This document shows positions 8,752 through 17,492 of a stretch of 64,000 bases of DNA, one piece after another. The notes under the pieces are model-generated. The model had not been told where the DNA came from and did no database searches. It saw only the letters and a list, made by a program, of their open reading frames with translations. The DNA lies in the NCBI RefSeq assembly GCF_000970085.1, contig NZ_CP009506.1:4526001-4590000 (forward strand), in the 5' to 3' direction. The translations under genes and the position numbers were made by a program. Numbering within the stretch: position 1 is the stretch's first letter; every line of letters begins with the position of its first letter. Source of the stretch: Methanosarcina siciliae T4/M. GTDB lineage: Archaea > Halobacteriota > Methanosarcinia > Methanosarcinales > Methanosarcinaceae.

Positions 8752-9540
8752 TCACAAAACCTTAATCACTACCTGGTCTCCGCTTTTAAGCCCGAACTTC
8801 AGAGCTGCGTTTCCTTTGTTTATCGCAATTTCGAGAAAGCCGTGGCTGCCTATAAGAGCAAGTACCTCTTCCTGCCCGACAAAACCGTAAGTCCGGACAA
8901 AGGGAACTTTCCTCCCATTTACCTCGACATTCGAGTCAAAGGTGCAGAATTTCAAAACGGCATCATCCGGAATATTCGTTATCACGTTTCCAAAACTATC
9001 CGCAAAAATGACTTCCCCTACAAGGAAAGGTCCGTCAATTCCGAAATTTCCGAAATCGAGGTCCACAAAATCCGAGATTGTATGTCCGACAAGCTCTATT
9101 GGCAGACCTTTTGAAAGCCGGGCTCCCACGGGTGCGAAAATATCTCTGCCGTGAAAGGTTGCCGAAACCGCCGATTTAAGCGTCAATTCCTTATTTGTGA
9201 TCTCGTACACTTCCATCTCCCCCAGCCTGCGGGCGGCAGGGATCAGAAGCCCGTTGTCAGGACCAACGAAAAACTGTTCTTCTCCTTCACTGCCGGCTTT
9301 TACGGCAAGGGCCCGGCGGAAAGTCCCAACGCCGGGATCGACAACTCCCACATGCACGCTTTTAGCCGGGAAATACGGGACAAGGGAATAGAGAGCAAAA
9401 GCTCCTTCCCTGATTCCTGCCTGCCGGATGGAATGAGTGATATCAACTATCCGTACTTCGGAATTAATTCCAAGGATTACGGCTTTCATGGATGCAGGAT
9501 ACAGGTCTCCAAAATCGGTGGTAAGTGTGATGACAGACAT
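8752..9540 (-). CDS. S-adenosyl-L-methionine hydrolase / hydroxide adenosyltransferase family protein
   Basis: 262 codons from ATG 9540. The product matches the SAM hydroxide adenosyltransferase family (former DUF62): MSVITLTTDFGD at the start, VRIVDITHSI, VHVGVVDPGVGT and FVGPDNGLL in the N-terminal domain, and HGRDIFAPVGARL followed by a C-terminal beta-barrel with FGNVITNI. Members use water (or halide in fluorinase/chlorinase relatives) to split SAM into adenosine and methionine. The D-G-H pattern here is of the hydrolase type rather than the halogenase (inference). A TATA-like ACTTTATAGTTTA (minus strand, about 9570-9582) lies upstream. It is a single-gene unit. Confidence 0.9.
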   Translation of the reverse strand: MSVITLTTDFGDLYPASMKAVILGINSEVRIVDITHSIRQAGIREGAFALYSLVPYFPAKSVHVGVVDPGVGTFRRALAVKAGSEGEEQFFVGPDNGLLIPAARRLGEMEVYEITNKELTLKSAVSATFHGRDIFAPVGARLSKGLPIELVGHTISDFVDLDFGNFGIDGPFLVGEVIFADSFGNVITNIPDDAVLKFCTFDSNVEVNGRKVPFVRTYGFVGQEEVLALIGSHGFLEIAINKGNAALKFGLKSGDQVVIKVL

Positions 9541-10008
9541 ATTACTTCCCAGTTTTAATTCAGCCTTTAAACTATAAAGTATGAATTGTTTTCCAACTTA
9601 TATTATTTAATTACACTTGGACTTTGAAATAATTCTGTACAAAGGAGAAAAATGTACTTTTATATAGAGGGAAAAGCTCAGGGGGCCTGCACGGTCAAAA
9701 AGAATCGACTGAGAAAAAAAATCTAACCTGTTCACAGGAGAAAAGCTTTGAATGTGGAAGCCCTTGACCTAGCTGGGCAACTCTCGCATTATGATAAGTT
9801 TTAATGGGCATTCAAAGGAATATTGAAGCAAGTGTAAAGGAACTATGAAGAAACTGAAAGTGATGTGGATTTGAATGATTATTCAAAAAGGGATTAAAGT
9901 GAGACTGTAAGAAAAAAAGATCCTGCATTACAGTGAGAAATATGGATATAATTTATTAGTAGATAGTTATCTTACTAAACACCAAAGAATGAAATATAAC
10001 TTCAACAT
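9541..10008. other. Non-coding spacer
   Basis: No credible gene. The right side is AT-rich. A good plus-strand TATA (TTTTATATAG at 9659-9668) is followed by no ORF, so a small transcript starting near 9690 is possible but there is no further support. Confidence 0.3.
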
Positions 10009-11538
10009 TTACAAACCATGCTTTTCTCTTTCCAAGTCATAATCATGAATAGCCGCATTTATTTTTTCTTTGTACGAGAAGTCTTTAGTATATACCCGCA
10101 TAATGCTCAACTTAAATTTGCTAAGCACACTTATAACTGAACTTGAATCTTCAACTAAATACTTTATATCTTCTTTCCCAGTTTCTATAATTTTGATAGT
10201 TTCATACTGTTCAGCTTCTGGTATTGTTTTCTCACTTAGCGACCTGTAGGGATGAATTGAAGTGACTGACACATTTTTTTTATAAGTGATATACCAATCC
10301 CGCTCAATTTGCGTGTCTCGAATGATTTTGTCGATTACAGCAAGCTCAAAAGGAGGCTCTTGGATCGATTTATTCCTTTCAATTAATTGCTGATACTCTA
10401 CTACCATTTTTAATGGTTTTCTTTCCAAAACTCTTGTAATGAAATCTAGTAGTAAATCCTTCCTTATTTCGTATTTTTCATCATCTTCCAATTCAATATC
10501 CTTATCATATACTTTTTTCAATATGTTAAAAAAATAGGAGTCATCGAAGTCTAGAAACTTTTTAGATGAGATGGGATCTTTAAAAAAGTCAATAAGTTTA
10601 AAATATGAATAGACAAGTGACCTTTCCATCAAACCTTTGTATATTTTTTGTATAATTATCTCAAAACTAACTGTTGTTTTGTGGTATATGACCGTACTAT
10701 AGAGAAAATACCTGCACATGAGGTAATGTTCTGCTGCCTTTCGACTTTTGGCATCAACAACTATCGGATTATCTTCACGCTTGTATAATTTAAGAGATCT
10801 TATAAGCTGGTCAAGATCAAACAGACCATATATTACTCCAGTATGTTTTGAATCCCTTAATAAATAGTCAAATCTATCAGCATCTAATTCAGAATGAATT
10901 ATTAACTTTTCAGGGCCTGGGTACGTACCCGCTATGATTTGAACTATCTCTTTAATCTCATCATCAGAAAATTCTGTCTGTAATATAGAATAAATTTCAG
11001 TTTTCAATATCACTAAAGAAGTTATCCTTTCATGGTGAGCAAAATCACCAGAGGGATTTCTCGTAGTATGGAGATCAAAATTTAGCTTATGGATATCATG
11101 ATAGTTCAAATCTATTTTATCGTCTTCATCAGTATCCAGCGAAATATCAGTAGTATAGGAGTCCGTTGGTTTTATCTTTGACCTTGCATCTTCTAGGACT
11201 ACCCCTTCAATAAGATGTGACAAAGGATAATGGCCAATATCATGTAATAATGCAGCCATTCTAATCACTTTGCGTTTTCCAATTAAAGAATTATTATCCT
11301 GAAGACTCGCAATCATCTTATCGGCAATATGAAGTACCCCTAAAGAGTGATTGAATCGATTGTGTAAAGCACCAGGAAATACATAGTCCATTAAACCTAA
11401 TTGCCTAACATTCCTTAACCTCTGAAAAAAAAGAGAATTGACAACTTCGCACTCCAATTTTGTCAATTTTATGAAGCCATGAACATTGTCATAAATACTT
11501 TTGTGAAAATCAATTTCGTCGGGGGCCAATGATACCAC
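10009..11538 (-). CDS. HD-domain phosphohydrolase (dNTPase / YwfO-like)
   Basis: 509 codons from GTG 11538. The N-terminal third is an HD domain: QRLRNVRQLGLMDYVFPGA, H64 in NRFNHSLGVLH, H99-D100 in ALLHDIGHYPLSH, and a later Asp in ELDADRFDYLLRDSKHTG. This layout is that of COG1078 phosphohydrolases and dGTPases, which bind metals through H/HD/D and cleave (d)NTPs or other phosphoesters. The C-terminal ~200 residues are Lys/Glu rich and probably regulatory. The start lies 2 bp after the stop of the upstream gene (TGA-AA-GTG), so translation is probably coupled. Base composition is more AT-rich than the flanks, suggesting acquisition. The substrate cannot be read from sequence. Confidence 0.88.
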   Translation of the reverse strand: MVSLAPDEIDFHKSIYDNVHGFIKLTKLECEVVNSLFFQRLRNVRQLGLMDYVFPGALHNRFNHSLGVLHIADKMIASLQDNNSLIGKRKVIRMAALLHDIGHYPLSHLIEGVVLEDARSKIKPTDSYTTDISLDTDEDDKIDLNYHDIHKLNFDLHTTRNPSGDFAHHERITSLVILKTEIYSILQTEFSDDEIKEIVQIIAGTYPGPEKLIIHSELDADRFDYLLRDSKHTGVIYGLFDLDQLIRSLKLYKREDNPIVVDAKSRKAAEHYLMCRYFLYSTVIYHKTTVSFEIIIQKIYKGLMERSLVYSYFKLIDFFKDPISSKKFLDFDDSYFFNILKKVYDKDIELEDDEKYEIRKDLLLDFITRVLERKPLKMVVEYQQLIERNKSIQEPPFELAVIDKIIRDTQIERDWYITYKKNVSVTSIHPYRSLSEKTIPEAEQYETIKIIETGKEDIKYLVEDSSSVISVLSKFKLSIMRVYTKDFSYKEKINAAIHDYDLEREKHGL

Positions 11539-11540
11539 TT

Positions 11541-12029
11541 TCAGTTATAATTTGTTAAATCATCATAGGCATTATCAATAAGTTGATTTATATTACTAAA
11601 ATCATATAGACTTGGCTTCGCAAGTAACAACCTTTCTCTTAATTTTTGTTTGTCCACGTTCCCATCGAATGTAACCTTCCATATATAATGCATCGAAGCT
11701 AACACTTCTAAATATTCTACATCATCAAATTTTGGCCCCAACTTTCCTCTAAATTCATTTAATTTTTGGACTATGGTTTCATGGTCTTTAAATCTGATTT
11801 CTTTACTTTTTTGAAAAATCGAATCATCGATACTAAATAGAGACTGAGCTAAGTCAGGAGAATATGGCCCCCGAACATACCAATTAAAAGCATAACCCAA
11901 AGATAGACCTGAAGATTGCAACAAATAAATAATCTTTTGGAACTTGAGTCGATTATTGAATTCAGACATATCAGGCTTAAATAGCTCCAAGATATCTAAC
12001 ACCCTACTCAAGATTTCCTCTTTTGACAC
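11541..12029 (-). CDS. YwgA / Panacea (SocA)-like protein partnered with the HD hydrolase
   Basis: 162 codons from GTG 12029, with a strong AGGAGG six bases before it. The core reads RLKFQKIIYLLQSSGLSLGY then FNWYVRGPYSPDLAQ, the K-LQK-YLL and Y-YGPYSP pattern of YwgA-like proteins and of the wider Panacea/SocA antitoxin group. No catalytic residues are evident. It overlaps nothing and is followed after 2 bp by the HD phosphohydrolase. In Bacillus the ywgA and ywfO (HD hydrolase) genes are, from memory, also neighbours, which supports a functional pair. The likely role is control or neutralisation of the hydrolase (inference). TATA-like AT-rich DNA lies upstream. Confidence 0.7.
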   Translation of the reverse strand: MSKEEILSRVLDILELFKPDMSEFNNRLKFQKIIYLLQSSGLSLGYAFNWYVRGPYSPDLAQSLFSIDDSIFQKSKEIRFKDHETIVQKLNEFRGKLGPKFDDVEYLEVLASMHYIWKVTFDGNVDKQKLRERLLLAKPSLYDFSNINQLIDNAYDDLTNYN

Positions 12030-12756
12030 ATTAATCCTCCTTTCTTAAAATCTTATGATACATAGAATAAAACTATATATAATATTTCCTTAAGTTATCG
12101 AAATTATACGGATCCTTCTAATCAGTATTATATAAATTTTTTTAATTTTTATCCCTATAATAATAATGAATTATTATGATAAAAGCTGATCTATTGAGTT
12201 ATATAAGCATAGTAAGTGCACTGAAAGTAAAGAATACATACAGTATAAACATTTCATAACTCAAAATATAAACTTTATGAAATTTCACGGATTTTTAAAA
12301 GTTGAGAAAAAAAAATACTCACATAATTTCCGGAAAATTGGATAGAGAAAGGGATTTTTGCATAATAAGAAACTTGGGTAGTGGGGATGAGTTACTGAAA
12401 ACCAAGAGTCTCCAAATCTCTCCATATTTATTTCAAACATGGAGTATGTATTCGTTTTTTCAGATTTGATCAATGACCCACCCCCACTACCGGAACTTAT
12501 TTTTAAGTAAAATCGATACTCGGTATATAGAAGGAGGCCCAGTTACTACCTACTTCTAAAAGTTAGAAATTAAACTAAGTATAAGTATTACCCTATATGT
12601 TTCTACTTTGACAGACATATTATTCAATTTGAACTCGTCTTTTCATCCATAAGTCAGTTTCACAAAAGTTTTTAATGGCCACAGCTGACAACCAATCCAG
12701 AGATTAATTCTGTATCGATTTAGTCGTCCAATTATCCAGTTCCTTAGAAAAACTTT
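12030..12756. other. AT-rich spacer upstream of the HD module
   Basis: Very AT-rich from 12060 to 12300, with no convincing ORF. It contains the inverted-repeat element listed at 12371-12498. The rest shows no recognisable feature. Confidence 0.4.
12371..12498. mobile_element. Small inverted-repeat element (MITE-like)
   Basis: GGTAGTGGGG (12377-12386) and CCCCACTACC (12483-12492) are perfect reverse complements. The match extends imperfectly on both sides to about 22-24 bp (12371-12393 with 12474-12498). The ~80-bp interior codes for nothing clear. The size and terminal repeats suggest a non-autonomous transposon derivative, but no target duplication was identified. Confidence 0.4.
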
Positions 12757-13500
12757 TCAGCGAGATCTCAACGCACAGGGCCCGGTTGCACATTTCCCGC
12801 AGGCAAACAGATTAAGTTCGGGAAATGCCCTGGCGTTTTCCTGAAGCTGCCTGTAACACTTCTCTTTATCAAGTCCTCTTATACTGAGAGCACCGGCCGG
12901 GCACCTGTCCACACAGACAAGGCATTTTTCTCCCTTTTTGTAGCGGCAGAACTCTTCGGTCGGGCGCGGAGTCGGAGGAATTACAGCCGAGATCAGAAGA
13001 GTCCCGAAGCGGCCTGCACACCCGGCTTTTGTGATAAGCATCCGGTTAACCCCCAAAGTGCCCAGACCTGCAGCATAAGCAGCGCTCTTGTGGGACCAGG
13101 CAACGTCAAAGCCTTTACAATTATAATCAAAAACAACGCCGGGCACAACTGCCTCTATACCCTCTTCTGCCAGCGCAGCCTTCAGTTTTTCGTTGATTTT
13201 CCCTATCAGATTGTCAGTCTCGCTCTTGGCCCGGATCCATTCCTTTATCGGGCCTGAAGACCGCCAGTTCAGTTCCACAAGTTTTTTGTCAAACGGCAGG
13301 AAAAAGGATACCACGGTTTTTACCCCGGGAAAGACCTCTTTCGGATGCAGGTGGTGAGAACCTATGATTTCTTTCATTTCATCAAAAATAGGGTCGTCAG
13401 CTGCAGCATAGCCAACAAGAGGTTCACGATATCGGGTTTCAGTGCCGGGATTTGCGGCTGCTTCTTTGATAATACTCTCGATCTTGTCTTTGAACTCCAT
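12757..13500 (-). CDS. QueG-like 4Fe-4S ferredoxin-domain protein
   Basis: 247 codons from ATG 13500. The front half resembles the epoxyqueuosine-reductase N-terminal domain (VKTVVSFFLPF; later SHKSAAYAAGLGTLGVNRML). Residues about 185-225 hold a ferredoxin motif, CLVCVDRCPAGAL, preceded by CRYKKGEKC, and the end has CGKCATGPCALRSR, giving at least one and probably two Fe-S clusters. Archaeal homologues of this family are usually short and without the C-terminal HEAT domain of bacterial QueG. It may bind a cobalamin and act as a reductase (family knowledge), but a queuosine role is not supported by neighbours. It is a stand-alone gene. Confidence 0.8.
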   Translation of the reverse strand: MEFKDKIESIIKEAAANPGTETRYREPLVGYAAADDPIFDEMKEIIGSHHLHPKEVFPGVKTVVSFFLPFDKKLVELNWRSSGPIKEWIRAKSETDNLIGKINEKLKAALAEEGIEAVVPGVVFDYNCKGFDVAWSHKSAAYAAGLGTLGVNRMLITKAGCAGRFGTLLISAVIPPTPRPTEEFCRYKKGEKCLVCVDRCPAGALSIRGLDKEKCYRQLQENARAFPELNLFACGKCATGPCALRSR

Positions 13501-13578
13501 ACTGGTTTCTCCGATAGATTAACATTTTTACAAAGTGATAAATAAGATTAAAATCATAGTAAAGTAAGGGAATTTGTA

Positions 13579-13764
13579 ATGATAATAGGAACTACTGAAG
13601 TAATAATGGTCACTCTTGTGGTAATATTTTACCTTATAATACCATTGCTGTTTTTGAAAATGGTATATGAATTGAGAAAAATTAACAGTATTCAAAGCGA
13701 GCAATTGGAAAAAATTAACAGTATTCAAAGAGAATTAAACAGGTTTTCCGGAGAACTGAAATAG
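13579..13764 (+). CDS. Small membrane protein with C-terminal coiled coil
   Basis: 61 codons from ATG 13579, with GGGAA (13568-13572) in front. One membrane segment (VIMVTLVVIFYLIIPLLFL, about residues 8-26) is followed by an amphipathic charged helix with a repeated KINSIQ unit, probably a short cytoplasmic coiled coil. The clean membrane-helix-plus-coil arrangement argues for a real gene. The function is unknown. Confidence 0.55.
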   Translation: MIIGTTEVIMVTLVVIFYLIIPLLFLKMVYELRKINSIQSEQLEKINSIQRELNRFSGELK

Positions 13765-13921
13765 ATTCTGTATGATTTTCTTATTTCAAATTGTTTTCTT
13801 CAAGTTTTCTATAATGATAATCTATTCTTTTCTTTTAAAGATTATATAAATAAAGAAAAGCTGACAAAGCCGGCATTTCAAGCAGGTATTACAAAAACTT
13901 TCTGTAAAACCTGACTGAAAG

Positions 13922-14965
13922 TTATATATGCCTCCTGTTTTTGAGAACATGAGATGCCAGCGCGTACACCACCAGATTAAATAGAACAAGAACTCCAAGC
14001 TCAGGATACAGATCAGAGACCCCGGAATCATTCAACATAGCACCTTTTATGCCGTTAAGCACATAGGTGCTCGGTACGAGATACGATGCATACCTCATTT
14101 CTCTGGATAAATCAGCCAGCAGGGCCGGTAAAATCAGAGGTGCCATGCAAATAGTGGAAAGAAGAGAGGCCGAAGAATAATTGTCGGTATGGCTGGCAAT
14201 AAGAAGCCCGAGGCCTGTGAACGCTGTAGAACCAAGGACTATGAAAAACAGGACCACAGGGAAGTTACCAGCGAACCCACCATTAATAAAAATTATAAGC
14301 AGAGATATGAATATTGCCAGAAATAAACCAAAAAAGGACTTGCCGTAAATCACATCTTTTACTGAAGCCGGGGATACAAGTATTGCATCAAGGGTTTTTT
14401 TCTCTTTCTCGGTAGTCAGCGTATTGGGCAAAACCATCATCCCAACAAAAATTACTGAAAACATAACCCAGATTGGGACGTTAACCCGGGACTGCAAGTC
14501 CGAAGGGAGATTATTTAATGAAATATCTACCGGATAATCCTGTCCTGCAAAATCCATAATTACGTCTTTGTAAGTTTGTAAAAATACAACCGATTTTGCA
14601 TCATAAGGGTTGACCGTAATATTAAGGGAAGGAGTGAAGCTATTTTCAAGATCGGTACTGAAGCCTTCCGGAACAAGCACCATAGCCGCAACTTTTTCAG
14701 TGTAAAGCAGTTCTTCGGCTTTATCGGCGGAGCCTGGAACTATTATGTCATAACTGCCTGTAGAGCTGAGATACTCAACAAAATCAGTACTGGAACCTCC
14801 GTCATACACTGCAATGGGGACCACGATGTTATCAGTAAGGGAAACCGTTGAGTTAAACAGGATCGACAAAAAGACCGGAGTTAGTAATATTATCAATATG
14901 TTTTTGCTTTTAACCGAGGATATTAAGTCCTTCCTGAAAATAGCCAGAATAACATTAAGATTCAT
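13922..14965 (-). CDS. ABC-2 type exporter permease (NatB-like)
   Basis: 347 codons from ATG 14965. An N-terminal membrane helix (LIILLTPVFLSILFN) precedes a ~140-residue extracytoplasmic domain (VPIAVYDGGSSTDFVEYLSS...). A C-terminal block of five or six helices follows, with the family motif PNTLTTEKEKKTLDAILVSP. This is the topology of NatB/CcmB-type ABC-2 permeases that export sodium, drugs or lipids. The gene overlaps the end of the upstream ATPase gene by 11 bp, so the two form one exporter. The substrate is not evident. Confidence 0.88.
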   Translation of the reverse strand: MNLNVILAIFRKDLISSVKSKNILIILLTPVFLSILFNSTVSLTDNIVVPIAVYDGGSSTDFVEYLSSTGSYDIIVPGSADKAEELLYTEKVAAMVLVPEGFSTDLENSFTPSLNITVNPYDAKSVVFLQTYKDVIMDFAGQDYPVDISLNNLPSDLQSRVNVPIWVMFSVIFVGMMVLPNTLTTEKEKKTLDAILVSPASVKDVIYGKSFFGLFLAIFISLLIIFINGGFAGNFPVVLFFIVLGSTAFTGLGLLIASHTDNYSSASLLSTICMAPLILPALLADLSREMRYASYLVPSTYVLNGIKGAMLNDSGVSDLYPELGVLVLFNLVVYALASHVLKNRRHI

Positions 14966-15812
14966 CAGTCAACCTCTCCCCGGTTAGTTTTATAAAAACA
15001 TCTTCAATTGTAGCCTCTTTTGAATGTACAAGGAATACTTGACCATCATCCGAGAGTTTTTTAAACACATCACTGCTTGCCTGCGTATTCAGTGGTGATT
15101 CGAAAATATCTCCAGCTACGGTCTCAATCCTGAGAACATCTTCTCCATACTTCTTTTTCAGATTCCCGGGTGTATCCATAGCTATTATGGAGCCTTTATG
15201 TATGATAGCCAGACAATCACATAAAAAATCCGCTTCCTCCATGTTATGTGTTGTAAGAAGGATCGTTTTACCCCTATTTTTAAGATCAAGAATCGTTTTC
15301 CTGATTTCCCTTGCCGAATGCGGATCCAACCCACTCCCGGGTTCATCCAGAAACAAAATATCGGGATCGTTTAGCAGAGCTCTAGAAATAATTATCTTCT
15401 GCTTCATACCTTTTGAGAAAGTTTTTATTTTGTTTTTCTCATACTCTGCCATTCCTGTGACCGCCAATACCTCACTTATTTTTTCTTTTGGAGAGCCGTA
15501 CAGCTGGCGGAAAAAGTTGAGGTTTTCATAAACCGATAAATCTTCGTACAGATTCTGAGACTCGAAAACGACTCCGATTTTCCTTTTTATCTCTGTTGCA
15601 TCCACCAGAGTGTTTAATCCCTTAATATATGCAGCACCTGAAGTAGGAGAAGACTGACAGGTAAGAATCTTAATGGTAGTGGATTTCCCTGCCCCGTTTG
15701 GGCCCAGAAGTCCGAATATGGTCCCTTTTTTGACACTGAAAGAGATATTTCTCACAGCTTCGAAATCACCATATTTTTTAGACAAATTTTCAACAACTAT
15801 CGCCTTGTCCAG
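14955..15812 (-). CDS. ABC transporter ATPase (NatA-like); probable CTG start
   Basis: Walker A GPNGAGKST, a degenerate signature FSKGMKQK, Walker B ILFLDEPGSGLD and the His-loop TTHNMEEA are all present. The first conventional start (TTG 15785) would cut off the conserved first strand. In frame upstream are the residues DKAIVVEN before LSKKYG, and the only candidate start before the stop is CTG at 15812, preceded by GGTGAT at 15816-15821. I therefore place the start at 15812 (285 codons). It forms an exporter with the overlapping permease. No regulator gene is adjacent. Confidence 0.82.
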   Translation of the reverse strand: MDKAIVVENLSKKYGDFEAVRNISFSVKKGTIFGLLGPNGAGKSTTIKILTCQSSPTSGAAYIKGLNTLVDATEIKRKIGVVFESQNLYEDLSVYENLNFFRQLYGSPKEKISEVLAVTGMAEYEKNKIKTFSKGMKQKIIISRALLNDPDILFLDEPGSGLDPHSAREIRKTILDLKNRGKTILLTTHNMEEADFLCDCLAIIHKGSIIAMDTPGNLKKKYGEDVLRIETVAGDIFESPLNTQASSDVFKKLSDDGQVFLVHSKEATIEDVFIKLTGERLTDES

Positions 15813-16028
15813 AGTATCACCGGTCGCCTTAAAGTGCTGGAAAAATTATACTTCCTTGAGCATCATTCGCCATCCTTTTGCCTTTCTGGCATTCTTTGCC
15901 TTTTTGTATTTCTTACTTTGTATAACTTATTTGCCTTTTAGACTGTTACACTACAACATAATAGATGTTGAGAGTATTAATTCGTTTCTTATTTGTAATA
16001 CATTGTAGTAATACAATAAAAAAAGTTT

Positions 16029-16499
16029 TCAGCAACTGCCTTCAAGTTTCAATAAAAATTCCTTGATATCCAGCCCGCTCGCATAGCCGGTAAGTTTCCC
16101 GTTTGCTCCGATGACCCTGTGACAGGGTACGATTATTGCAATCGGGTTCCGGTTATTTGCAAGTCCCACAGCCCGGGAAGCCTTCGGATTTCCAATGTTT
16201 TTTGCAATCTCCCCGTAAGTCCTGGTCTCCCCGTAAGGTATTTCTTTAAGGACTTTCCAGACGGATTTCTGGAACTCCGTGCCTTCAGGCGCCAGCTTTA
16301 CGTCAAAGGATTTGAGTTGCCCTGCAAAATAAGCTTCGAGCTGCCCTGAAACATTCCTGAAAAACTCTTTGTTTTCCTGCCAGTCATCCGGAACTTCCAT
16401 TTTCTTTTTGCCTTTCATGAAGTTTACATATTTCAGCCCTTCTTCGTCTCCTGCAAGAAGTATGGAACCGATTGGGGATTTGAATGTTGCGTAATACAT
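16029..16499 (-). CDS. ogt: Methylated-DNA--[protein]-cysteine S-methyltransferase
   Basis: 156 codons from ATG 16499. The active-site motif VPCHRVIG is present with the acceptor Cys, preceded by the DNA-binding helix-turn-helix (YGEIAKNIGNPKASRAVG) and followed by LTGYASGLDIKEFLL. The N-terminal domain is the usual Ogt/AGT ribonuclease-like fold. The protein removes alkyl groups from O6-alkylguanine in DNA in a single suicide transfer. It is a single gene with its own upstream region. Confidence 0.95.
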   Translation of the reverse strand: MYYATFKSPIGSILLAGDEEGLKYVNFMKGKKKMEVPDDWQENKEFFRNVSGQLEAYFAGQLKSFDVKLAPEGTEFQKSVWKVLKEIPYGETRTYGEIAKNIGNPKASRAVGLANNRNPIAIIVPCHRVIGANGKLTGYASGLDIKEFLLKLEGSC

Positions 16500-16707
16500 C
16501 GTTTTCTCTTCCTGGTTTTTTCATTAATTTTCCTTATTTCCCGGGGTTTTATACCGTTCGGTAAAAAATCTGGCGATTCTCTCCTATTTTTTAGCAGATG
16601 GTATTTATATCTCAGGTTAATGAAAAGTCCAAATTTTATGAGATCAGGATCGATAAACTCAATAAAAGATGCAACAACAAATATAACTTTGGAACCAACT
16701 AATAATT

Positions 16708-16992
16708 ATGAACGTGCTTCAAATTCTGAAGGAACACGAAATTTTGATCAAAGAAAAATTCGGGGTCAAAAGGATAAGCATATCCGGGTCTTTTGCCGGA
16801 GGGGAAGAAAAAGCCGGAAGCGATATTGACGTACTTGTAGAATTTGATGAAACAAAAATCACTTTTGATAATTACATGGATCTCAAATTCTATCTTGAAG
16901 ACCTTTTCAAAAGGGAAGTTGACCTGGTTATCGAATCCTCGATCAAGCCCCGGCTAAAAGACAATATCACGAGAGAAGTAGTGTATGCCTGA
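16708..16992 (+). CDS. MNT-type nucleotidyltransferase (orphan antitoxin)
   Basis: 94 codons from ATG 16708. ISGSFAGGEEKAGSDIDVLV is the minimal nucleotidyltransferase motif GSxA...SDIDxLV, with a further acidic residue in VDLVIE. Proteins of this size (MJ0435/MntA-like) are antitoxins that AMPylate or otherwise block a HEPN toxin encoded just downstream with a short overlap. Here the downstream frame starts in the expected overlap but is only 15 codons long (see 16985), so the toxin appears lost. TATA-like TATTTATATC lies at 16600-16609. Confidence 0.85.
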   Translation: MNVLQILKEHEILIKEKFGVKRISISGSFAGGEEKAGSDIDVLVEFDETKITFDNYMDLKFYLEDLFKREVDLVIESSIKPRLKDNITREVVYA

Positions 16993-17032
16993 AGACTTTA
17001 CTGTTTTTATGAAGACAGTTATATATCCATAA
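16985..17032 (+). pseudogene. Remnant of a HEPN (DUF86) toxin gene
   Basis: ATG 16985 overlaps the stop of the MNT gene by 8 bp, the usual layout of MNT-HEPN pairs. The product MPEDFTVFMKTVIYP resembles the start of HEPN proteins, then stops at TAA 17030. Nothing HEPN-like was found beyond it. The toxin is probably deleted. The resemblance rests on few residues. Confidence 0.4.
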
Positions 17033-17039
17033 AAAAGAT

Positions 17040-17492
17040 TTAAATGTATGTAGAAAGCCTTTCGTTTGAAGAAGTTCCGTTTTCATAGCCTTTTTCAGCA
17101 CAGAGTTGGTGGGCCTTATGTTCGAATTCCGTAACCATGGGTTGGAAGAATAAATAGTTCTGATACTCTCCCATGTGCTGGGAGAGCACTGAAACGGCCT
17201 CGGTATGGAGTTTCATGCGCTGGTTTCCGAGACCTGCAAGCTCCCCGAATTCAGGACGGAAAATCTCGCTGATCTCCGCAGACCTCTGCTTGAGTCTCTC
17301 AAGCTCTTCCTGAGCAGCCTCCCTGCTACTGAAGAAATACGTATCATTACATTCCGTTGTAACATTATCAGGATTAAGTTCTTCAAATTCATATTCCTCA
17401 ATCGTAGTTCCGGAGGAGAGTACTGCCCCGGTCTCAACCGGGACCCCGGATCCCGGAAAAACAAAAAATGAAAGTGAATAAAGTACCTTCAT
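17040..17492 (-). CDS. Hypothetical protein with charged helical region
   Basis: 150 codons from ATG 17492. A weakly hydrophobic start (VLYSLSFFVFPGSGVPV) leads into a Glu-rich helical body (REAAQEELERLKQRSAEISE). No family is recognised. It ends close to the MNT/HEPN remnant on the opposite strand. The frame looks protein-like in composition but there is no clear ribosome site. It could be a fragment of a larger gene. Confidence 0.4.
   Translation of the reverse strand: MKVLYSLSFFVFPGSGVPVETGAVLSSGTTIEEYEFEELNPDNVTTECNDTYFFSSREAAQEELERLKQRSAEISEIFRPEFGELAGLGNQRMKLHTEAVSVLSQHMGEYQNYLFFQPMVTEFEHKAHQLCAEKGYENGTSSNERLSTYI

Noticed and set aside
12285..12473. 62-codon minus-strand frame in the AT-rich spacer
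   Set aside because: Lies across an inverted-repeat element, has no ribosome site and no recognisable sequence.
16620..16829. 69-codon frame overlapping the MNT gene
   Set aside because: Out of frame with a clear nucleotidyltransferase gene that explains the DNA.
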